Below are positions 56,647 through 64,000 of a stretch of 64,000 nucleotides of DNA, one piece after another. The position numbers were made by a program, and so were the translations under genes. How positions within the stretch are numbered: the stretch's first letter is position 1; every line of letters begins with the position of its first letter. The stretch spans positions 3,162,001-3,226,000 of the forward strand of contig JAWZSP010000007.1 in NCBI GenBank assembly GCA_034401135.1, in the 5' to 3' direction. The notes beneath the pieces are model-generated. The model was given only the letters and a program-made list of their open reading frames with translations. It did not search any database and was not told where the DNA came from. Origin of the DNA: Volutella citrinella (taxonomy: Eukaryota > Ascomycota > Sordariomycetes > Hypocreales > Nectriaceae).

Positions 56647-58577
56647 ATGTCTGACTTTCTCGGGTACGGTGGACGTGGTTGACAGCTGCAGTCTGCGCAC
56701 GCTGACACGCGTACAGCTCTCGTATTTCCCTCATCTCCAAGAGCGATATTCGGTTCGTCTTCTCACTGCATTGATGACGCGTCGCCTCCTGCTGACTCCC
56801 GACCAGCTATGTCGGTACCCTCCACGAAATCAACTCGGATGAGTCCACAGTATCCCTCGAGAATGTGAGGTCGTTCGGAACCGAAGGCCGTAAAGGCCGC
56901 CCCGAAGAGGAGATTGCTCCCTCCGACCAGGTCTACGAGTACATCGTCTTCCGAGGCAGCGACGTGAAGGACCTGCGCATTGAGGATCACCCCGGCATCA
57001 AGGAGAACAAGCCTCCTGCCGTCCCAAATGATCCCGCCATTGTCGGTGTGAGTAGCCCACAGTCTCTTCTCCTGCCAGCCTCCCACATGATGAAATATTT
57101 CGGATGTAAACATTTGTCACCTCTGAATAGCGCAAAAACCATGTCGAAATTTCCGTTGCCTTCCTTCTGATCTTGGGATTCCCTACCTTGTTTATTGTAT
57201 TAGCCGTCTAGATGACTCGTGCTAACTGGAATAAAGGCTCGTCCTCGCCCTGGAGCTCAAGCCCCCGAGCAAGCTCCTGCGGCCCCTGGTGGCCCTGGAG
57301 CCCCCGGCGCTCCCGGCTTCGGACAGAACCCTTACCCTCCCAATAATTTCTACGGTGGTGGCCCGCCTCCTGGCAACTGGGGACGCGGCGGCGCTCCCGG
57401 TCCTGGCCCCGGTCCTGGACCCAACTTCGGAAACATGCCTTACCCTCCTCCCCCTGGCTGGTTCCCACCCGGCCAAGGCTTTCCTGGAGGTCCCAACGGC
57501 CCTGGCGGTCCTGGACCTTGGGGCAACTATCCTTTCCCTCCTGGGCCCGGCGGGCCTGGTGGACCCGATGCTACTCAGGCCCAGCGACCAGCCCCTGGTG
57601 GACAGGATGAGAAGCAGATTCCCACCGGACCCGGCGCTGAGCGAACCGGCGCTGCTCCTAGTGGCCAGGCTCCCCCTCCGACCGAGCCCAAGTCACTCGC
57701 CCAAGGCCCTCGACAGACTGGCAATGCGCCAACACCTCCCGTCGAGTCCAAGCCTTCTGTGGAAGAGGTCAAGCAGACTGCTGCTAGCCTGAGTGCCAAC
57801 GGCAAGGCGCCCGTGGACGCCACCAAGGCTGCTCCCTCTGGACCCAAGAACCACAGGGTCAACCCCGTAATTCCCCTCACCGGCAGCGCCGCCAGACCTT
57901 TCCCTCTTGCGGTGCAACACCAGGCTCCTCCCAAGCCTGCAGCCAACACGGCGGCCCCCAACGTCGAGGACGCGACCAATGCCGCTCGAGCTGCCGTGGC
58001 GGCTGCCATGGCCCAACTTGGCAACCCCAGCGCCAACGCCATGGACCACTTGACCAGCAAGGTCAACGAGATGCGAGTCAACGCCGCTATGCGAGGTGCG
58101 CCTGCTCCTCGCGGTCGTGGTCGTGGTGGACGACCCCCCGCTGCCAAGGTGGAGGTTCCTGACGCCGACTTTAACTTTGACGAGTCCAACGCCAAGTTTA
58201 ACAAGCAGGACGTGGTCAAGGAGGCCATTGCCGGTTCTCCCTTGATTGAGACGCCGGAGGTGAACTCCCCAGCTCAGGCCGAAGCGGGCGATGTCCCTGT
58301 TGCCTACAACAAGACTCGATCCTTCTTCGACAACATTTCGAGCGAGGCCAAGGATCGAGCCGACAACAACGGCCAAAAGCCCGGTGGACGTGAATGGCGC
58401 GGCGAGGAGCAGAAGAAGAACATGGAAACCTTCGGCCAAGGCAGCGTGGACGGTGGCTACCGAAACTACCGCGGACGCGGCCGGGGTCGTGGACGCGGCG
58501 GCCGAGGAGGCTACAACCGCGGACGAGGCGGCAGCCGTCCTCAATACCAGGGTGCGCCTGCCCCTGCGGCCCAATAA
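56647..58577 (+). CDS. Scd6/Sum2/LSM14-type translational repressor
   Basis: P-body and stress-granule protein that represses translation by binding eIF4G and the decapping machinery in yeast and animals. Exons 56647-56663, 56717-56752, 56807-57047 and 57237-58577 give 544 aa. The LSm14 domain spans residues 1-85 (MSDFLGSRISLISKSDIRYV, TLHEINSDESTVSLENVRSF). A Pro/Gly-rich disordered part follows (about 100-260). Near the end are the family motifs in order: FDF-type DFNFDESNAKFNK (about 408), FFD-type TRSFFDNIS and TFG-type EWRGEEQKKNMETFG, then an RGG-rich tail (GRGRGRGRGGRGGYNRGRGG). Two tiny first exons of 17 and 36 nt are typical of this gene in filamentous fungi. All splice phases agree. 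Confidence 0.93.
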
Positions 58578-59836
58578 TTTTGACGAGTTTAACAAACGCA
58601 TTCAACGAGGACTGTAATAACGGCTCTGCGAGTTTGGATGGGGGCGAACCCCGGGCATCTGGCAACATGATGCATACGAACTTGCATGTTTTTGGCGTTT
58701 CTTCAGCGCATGATGAGTTTCCAAGAAGAGAGGGTTCAAAAGGGGGAATTTTCGTTTCCTCCAGTGTACGACGTATCATTACCCTCTGGCTTGATGAGAT
58801 TTTGGCTGCGTGGTTCAAGCAGCGGACGACTTTGCAATGGTTGGCATCAAGAGGACAGCATGAATGTGGGGCTACATGCAGCTCACGAGGCGAGGCAACA
58901 GCGGCTTGGAGTTACGGTTGTTTTGGAAGAGGGCAAGTTTGTGATATTGCGTCATTGTCTAGCAGAGCAGGTTAGGCGGATTGCTTTTGGCCTTTTGAAT
59001 CACGCGGAAGGAAAGGGAAATGGAAATGAAAGGACAGGACAGGACAGGTCTGGCATGACCTCTGTATCTGCATACCAGAGAAGGGCGACGAGCCCAGCGG
59101 CGGGAACGAAGTCGAAGCACGACGAAAAGAGAAAAAAGCAAGATGGGCTTGGACAGCGGTAGCTACAACAGCGATGTTGCTGAAATACAATTCGTCAAGC
59201 TCAACAATATGCCGTGTCCAGTCTGAGAAAAGCCAGTGAACTGATCTCACCAGGAGACTGAACAGTGTAGTGAAGGCCAATTGCATAATTGTGGAGCAAA
59301 GTCTAGGGTAGCGGTGATGGGTTGTGCGATGGAGGGCAGTGAGGGACACGGTTCATTCTTGTGAAGTCAGAGCGAGGAGAGCTGGGCTGACCAGGGTAGG
59401 CGTCACATATCTGAATTCCGTTGATGGTGTGCTCGGTCCCGAGATTCTGGTAGCCGGTACGGGTTGACGTTTTAGGAGTAGGGGGTAAGTGGCATACGTC
59501 GTACCCGAATGACCCCCAATTGGAGGATAAATAGCAGGACTTTAGGCTGAATCTACTGATGGGATCTAGCTGAGCTACGCCGGGAATATAACAGGGAATG
59601 AAATGGAGATACGGCTATGCCACTGCTTGTTGGTAGAGGGCGGACCCCGCTGCCCCCAAAGTGTGTCCGATCTACCCCACGTCCCCCGGATGGATTCAGG
59701 CGAAGGCGGGGTTGCTCGGCGTAAAGGGCCCCGAACTTGGACGACGTACTTGAAGAGGCGTGTCTGCTGGCGGAATTGAGGGCATTCCTGTTGGCAGTAA
59801 CCAAGCAGGAAATCCGTCAACCAATTTGCTGCAACC
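58578..59836. other. Intergenic region, no gene seen
   Basis: 1.26 kb between plus-strand genes. A GGACA repeat (four units) occurs near 59031-59050. Nothing coding is supportable. Confidence 0.5.
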
Positions 59837-61126
59837 ATGAGCGACAAGCCGACCAAGCGATATGCCCTCATCGGGACAGGCAGCCGTGCCATCTTCTTCT
59901 ACTCGGCGCTGGCCACGACGTACAGCAAGACGTGCTCGATTGTTGCGTTTTGCGACACCAACCAGACTCGACTGCAGTATGCCAACTCGAAGCTGCAGAG
60001 CCTGGGGCACGCTGCGGTGCCGACGTACCGGGCGGACCAGTTTGACCAGATGATTGCGGAGACGAAGCCGGACGAGATCATCGTGACGACGATTGACCGG
60101 ACGCACCACACGTACATCACGCGGGCGCTGGACCTCGGATGCAACGTGCTCAGCGAGAAGCCGATGACGGTGGACGCGGACCGGTGCCGGGAGATTATGG
60201 CGGCGGTGGATCGCACGGGGGGCAGCGTGCGGGTGAGCTTCAACTACCGGTACGCGCCGCACAACACCAAGATCTACGAGGTGATCCAGTCCGGGGCGAT
60301 TGGCAAGGTGACGAGCGTGCACTTTGAGTGGATGCTCAACACGTCGCACGGGGCCGACTACTTCCGGCGGTGGCACCGGGACAAGCGCAACAGCGGCGGG
60401 CTGCTGGTGCACAAGTCGACGCACCACTTCGACCTGGTCAACTTCTGGCTGCAGAGCCGGCCGTCGACGGTCTACGCGCAGGGCGACCTCAAGTTCTACG
60501 GGCGGGAGAACGCCGAGGCGCGGGGCGTCACGGAATTCTACCCGCGGGCGCACGGCAGCGACAAGGCCAAGGACGACCCGTTTGCGCTGCACATGGCGGA
60601 GCGGCCGCAGCTCAAGGCGCTGTACCTGGACGCGGAGCACGAGGACGGGTACCAGCGCGACCAGAGTGTGTTCAGCGACGGGATCAGCATCGAAGACACG
60701 ATGAGCGTGCTGGTGCGGTACCGCAGCGGTGCGACGCTGACGTACTCGCTGACGGCGTACGCGCCGTGGGAGGGATTCCGGGTGAGCATCAACGGCACGG
60801 GGGGCCGGCTGGAGGCCGAGGTGGTGGAGAACAGCTACGTGAGCGCGGGCGGGGCGCAGGCCGAGGAGGGTATGTTGGAGCGGCGTACGGTGACGCTGCG
60901 GAAGTTGTTTGAGAAGCCGGTCGAGGTGGAGATTGTGGACGGCGTGGGTGCGCATGGGGGTGGTGATGAGATTTTGCTGAGTGATCTGTTCGGTGGTGGT
61001 GACGGGGATGGGAGGGCGGCGAGCCATGTGGATGGTGCGGCGTCGATATTGACGGGGTTGGCGGCGAATCGGTCGATTGCGACGGGGGAGGTGGTGCGGG
61101 TGGATGATATTTTGAAGATTGACTAG
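59837..61126 (+). CDS. Gfo/Idh/MocA-family NAD(P)-dependent oxidoreductase
   Basis: Single-exon 429-aa dehydrogenase. Residues 9-18 (YALIGTGSRA) form the Rossmann dinucleotide loop, and EKPMT (about 107-111) carries the conserved Lys of the family. FNYRYAP and GLLVHKSTHHFDLVNFW (about 190-205) hold the His residues expected in the sugar/polyol-binding C-terminal domain. Members oxidise or reduce sugars, inositol, or sugar acids; one group acts on glycosides through a redox step. The C-terminal 60 residues include a Gly/Asp-rich loop (LFGGGDGDGRA). No signal peptide. The zinc alcohol dehydrogenase ends 140 bp away on the opposite strand. Substrate cannot be told from the sequence. Confidence 0.88.
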   Translation: MSDKPTKRYALIGTGSRAIFFYSALATTYSKTCSIVAFCDTNQTRLQYANSKLQSLGHAAVPTYRADQFDQMIAETKPDEIIVTTIDRTHHTYITRALDLGCNVLSEKPMTVDADRCREIMAAVDRTGGSVRVSFNYRYAPHNTKIYEVIQSGAIGKVTSVHFEWMLNTSHGADYFRRWHRDKRNSGGLLVHKSTHHFDLVNFWLQSRPSTVYAQGDLKFYGRENAEARGVTEFYPRAHGSDKAKDDPFALHMAERPQLKALYLDAEHEDGYQRDQSVFSDGISIEDTMSVLVRYRSGATLTYSLTAYAPWEGFRVSINGTGGRLEAEVVENSYVSAGGAQAEEGMLERRTVTLRKLFEKPVEVEIVDGVGAHGGGDEILLSDLFGGGDGDGRAASHVDGAASILTGLAANRSIATGEVVRVDDILKID

Positions 61127-61266
61127 ACAGGCAGACTGATATATGTCTGTAGATGAATATGCACAAGAGTAGTCAGTCAAGCATGTAGATGAATGCTGAG
61201 TGCATATAAGTGTCAATGCTACTCCGTACACTGCAGTCTCAAACGGGTTGTTCTTTCCGAAATGGA

Positions 61267-62462
61267 TTATGACCACACAATCACTGGCTTAACAACATCG
61301 CCGCTCCCCATGCACTTCAACGCCTTGTCAAACTCCTTGTAGTCAAAACACTCCACCAGCCTCTCGACCGGAAACTGGCCGTCCCTCCACCACCGCACCA
61401 GCTGCGGCAGCCACTCCTGCGGCACCGAGTGACCCTGGATGGCGCCAAAGTACCGCTTGCCGCTGACCATGAAGCTCTGCATGTGGATGTCGAGGTTGGC
61501 GTCGGGCATCCCCGTTCCGACCTGGATGATGCTGCCCGTGTAGCGCGAGGCGTCGATGAGCGCCTTCACGAGCGGCGGGTGCGCGCTCGTGTCGACCGAG
61601 ATGGTGGACCCGATGCCGTCGGCCGCTTCCCTGATCTTGGCTGCGACCTCGTCCATTGTTAGTCCGGTCGTGTCGACGACGTGCGTGGCGCCGAGCGACT
61701 TGGCCAGCTGCAGCCGGGCGTCCACCCTGTCGACGCCGACGATGACCCTACACTTGCGCATCTTGGCCGCCATGACGGCCGCCAGCCCGACGCCGCCCAT
61801 GCCGACGATAGTAACGCAGTCGTTCTCACTCGCACCGGCCACCTTGACAATGGTGCCGCTGCCCGTCTGCAGGCCGCAGCCGAGGGGCGCCAGGATGCGC
61901 AGGTCCTCCCTCGACAGACCTAGGCTGCTAACATTGACGACGGACTTTTCGGAGACGACCGAGTGCCGCGCGAAGCTGGACTGGCCGAAGAAGCGGCCGG
62001 CCACGTCACCCGAGAAGACGGCGGGCTCGCCCATGAAGTTGATGTTGAAGGCGTTGATGCAGTGCGAGCGCGGGCCCGTCTTGCACACATAGCAGTCGCC
62101 GCAGTAGGAGAAGGAGAGGAGGGCGGCGTCGCCGGGCTGGACCGACGTGACGGCGCTGCCCACGCGGACGACGTAGCCGGAGCCTGCGGTTGTCAGGATA
62201 CAGCCCAAGAGATGTTTTATGCTTGAGAGATGCTTGAGAGAGACTCACCCTCGTGCCCCAACACCCGGGGATAGTAGACGGCCGGCACGCCCTTGTCGGC
62301 CGGGGTGTCGCCGCAGTGCAGGTCCGTGTGGCAGATGCCGGATGCGACCATCTCAATAAGGACCTCGTCGGGCTTGAGGTCGCGCAGGGTGACGTCCTCG
62401 AGGGCCCATTTGCCCTCTGAGATGGGGCCTCTTGCGACGAGGGCCTGCGACTGGAATGACAT
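61267..62462 (-). CDS. Zinc-dependent alcohol dehydrogenase (aryl-alcohol type)
   Basis: Medium-chain dehydrogenase of 376 aa. Exons on the minus strand are 62462-62249 and 62183-61267; the 65-nt intron (GTGAGT...CGCAG) splits HEG-SGYV. Catalytic zinc ligands are Cys44 (SGICHTDLH), His70-Glu71 (LGHEG) and the later LGCGLQTG Cys. The structural zinc cluster is CGDCYVCKTGPRSHC. The NAD(P)-binding motif is GMGGVGLAA (about 207), and VGVDRVDARL after the second strand has the Asp expected for NAD. The pattern of C-GLQTGSGT resembles benzyl/aryl-alcohol dehydrogenases. It converges on the Gfo/Idh/MocA gene. Likely cytosolic; substrate inferred only at class level. Confidence 0.9.
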
Positions 62463-63100
62463 TGGACGAGTGATGGCGTGTCAAGACTTGGGACGGGATT
62501 TGGCTGACGAACCTGCTGAGTTCGTACTCAAAGCGAAAAAAAAAGGACAGCCTTGGTTTGTGTTGCAAGACATGCTCCGAGGCTTTTATAGTCTTTTTGG
62601 TGGTGGCTTCGGACCCCGCAATGTCGTGCAGCTGTTATCTTTGACGCGGGGATCCAGACCAGGTACCCGGGCCGGACTGATAGCCGCCGGCAGATGCACA
62701 TGGCCGTCGGTATGCATATCTGCGGATCTATGTGCGGCAACGTGTTGACGAGTTGAGCTTGGATGAAGGTGGTTAGTGGTGTGGATGAGATTGACACTGT
62801 GCACAGAAATAGCCCGCCATGTGCCTGCCGGTTGTGTCATTCACCAACACCACATTCACATCGCAGCTTAGCTTGAAGGATTCATCCAACTCATACCCCA
62901 GCGACACTCCCAGCATCTTGGCAATGCTGACCGGAACAGCTGAGCCGTGGCCCCCACAGCCAAGCGCACAATTAATGCATTATCTAATCGCTCAAACCCA
63001 CAGCTCGCAAAGCTCAGCCCTAGATGCCAGGATATAAGAAATAAGAAGGCGCCTGCTGACAACCCACTTCATCCCATCCAACGTCACGCAACAGCCCACC
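62463..63100. other. Divergent intergenic region
   Basis: 638 bp between the starts of the alcohol dehydrogenase (-) and the macro-domain-like gene (+). No coding sequence recognised. Confidence 0.5.
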
Positions 63101-63811
63101 ATGTTCCCCGAAACCCTCACCATCCACCTCCTCTGCCTCGACCTGAGCTTCGCCTACGCCTTTGACGAGGCCCGGCAGAAGCACAAGCTACCCAAGTCGA
63201 TCAAGGTCGTCGTCCACAACCGCCCACTGGCCGAGATCCCGCCGTCCAACAAGCTCGACGCCATCGTGTCGCCCTCGGACTCGTACGGCGGCCTCGGCGG
63301 CGCATTCAACGAGGACGTGATCGCCGCCCTCAGCCCCGCCGACAAGTCGGGCCTGAACCGCCTCGTCCAGCGCGACCTCAAGCGCGAGTGGAAGGGCTTC
63401 GCGCCCCCCGGCACGGCGGCCCTCGTGCGGCTGCCCGCGGAGATGCGCGAGAGTCCGCGGAACCGGTGGCAGACGCGGCAACTGGTGCTCTGTCGCACGA
63501 TGCACGCGGTTGGTGACGCGCGCTGGGACCGTGAGGTCGTGTACGAGTGCGTCTGGAGCTTGCTCTGCGCGCTGAGCCGGCACAACAGCATGGTTGCATG
63601 CGGACACCCGCGCGAGAGCGTCGACTTGGTCCACAGCGTGTTGATGACGCCCATCGCCACGGGACAGGGAAATGTAAGTGCGAAGCGGTGGGCCGAGCAG
63701 GTGGTGCTGGCCCTCAAGCACTTTGTCGCGGCCGAGGATAATGAGGACAACTGGAAGGACCGGGGGAAGCAGCGGGCCGAGCTGCAGGAGACGTGGATTA
63801 ATGGAGACTAA
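63101..63811 (+). CDS. Macro-domain-like protein
   Basis: Single-exon 236-aa protein with the macro-domain pattern: an opening strand (TIHLLCLDLSF), DAIVSPSDSYGGLGGAFNED at about 53-72 (equivalent to the ADP-ribose-binding VNAAN and GGG loop, though Asn is replaced by SPSDS), then FAPPGTAALVRLP and LVLCRTM strands, and VYECVWSLLCAL helix. The C-terminus has LMTPIATGQGNVSAKRWAEQ, which fits the phosphate-binding GTGxG loop, with the long helix after it. Such fungal proteins may bind ADP-ribose or related nucleotides, but activity is not known. No signal peptide. It starts close to the right edge; the last 190 bp of the window show no further gene. Confidence 0.8.
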   Translation: MFPETLTIHLLCLDLSFAYAFDEARQKHKLPKSIKVVVHNRPLAEIPPSNKLDAIVSPSDSYGGLGGAFNEDVIAALSPADKSGLNRLVQRDLKREWKGFAPPGTAALVRLPAEMRESPRNRWQTRQLVLCRTMHAVGDARWDREVVYECVWSLLCALSRHNSMVACGHPRESVDLVHSVLMTPIATGQGNVSAKRWAEQVVLALKHFVAAEDNEDNWKDRGKQRAELQETWINGD

Positions 63812-64000
63812 GGGTATTGAAAAGTGTTTAGACATGGACTCGAGGTATGGGACGGATGGCTGCGGAATCTATCAAGGTTGACCATCAAGAAAGGCTTCCC
63901 ATGTTTCAAGAGCACCTGTGGTCACATACATCATCTCATATCAACTCTGGTTCTACACCCAGCTCCAGAAGTCAGCTCAAGTATTCCCATGGTGTAAATG

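Noticed and set aside
59696..61276. 526-codon antisense frame opposite the Gfo/Idh/MocA gene
   Set aside because: Arg/His/Val-rich shadow of a strongly biased coding strand, with no domain.
1..64000. CRISPR arrays, rRNA genes, bacterial operons
   Set aside because: No regularly spaced repeats and no rRNA signature were seen, and the intron-rich single genes indicate nuclear fungal DNA.

Overview
The window is nuclear DNA of a filamentous ascomycete, most likely a Sordariomycete of the Hypocreales type. The evidence is the short introns (about 45-65 nt, GTRNGT donors, CTRAC-like branch points, YAG acceptors), single genes separated by 0.1-2 kb on either strand, and typical Pezizomycotina families: two Zn2Cys6 regulators, an NCS1 permease, a secreted Asp-box glycosidase, Hri1, and an ankyrin protein with a STAND-type N-terminus. 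I assembled gene models by hand from splice signals and reading-frame continuity. Spans below run from start codon to stop codon, with exons listed in the evidence.

Layout. 0.4-5.0 kb: TRAPPII subunit Trs130 (+). 7.15-7.68 kb: SCOC-like short coiled-coil protein (-). 7.7-17.2 kb: long stretch with no convincing gene. 17.2-17.8 kb: TMEM205-like membrane protein (-). 19.3-20.5 kb: secreted Asp-box glycosidase (+). 21.5-24.4 kb: ankyrin-repeat protein (+). 24.5-30.7 kb: divergent pair of an NCS1 permease (-) and a hydantoinase/DUF917 fusion enzyme (+), probably a module for uptake and opening of a cyclic amide. 32.5-33.7 kb: secreted lysozyme-fold protein (+). 34.2-34.7 kb: repeat-rich patch with two 84-bp direct copies. 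34.8-35.5 kb: 2H-phosphoesterase-like DUF1868 protein (+).

36.3-43.9 kb looks like a carbohydrate locus in partial decay. It holds an inositol-monophosphatase-family gene broken by a 7-bp tandem duplication, an apparently cytosolic GH32 invertase-like enzyme (-), a divergent MFS sugar transporter whose expected Trp-Trp pair reads TAG TAG, and a Zn2Cys6 regulator convergent with the transporter. The 1.07-kb invertase/transporter promoter carries several CreA-type sites and a 13-bp palindrome that recurs twice upstream of the phosphatase.

44.7-64 kb: Hri1 (+), a second Zn2Cys6 regulator (+), a PI-specific phospholipase C (-), a Cys-containing hypothetical protein (+), the v-SNARE Vti1 (+), an Scd6/Sum2/LSM14 translational repressor (+), a Gfo/Idh/MocA oxidoreductase (+), a zinc alcohol dehydrogenase (-), and a macro-domain-like protein (+).

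The most notable results are the two independent, precisely located lesions in the 36-42 kb locus, the palindrome shared by the phosphatase and invertase/transporter promoters, and the permease/hydantoinase module with its own palindromic candidate operator.
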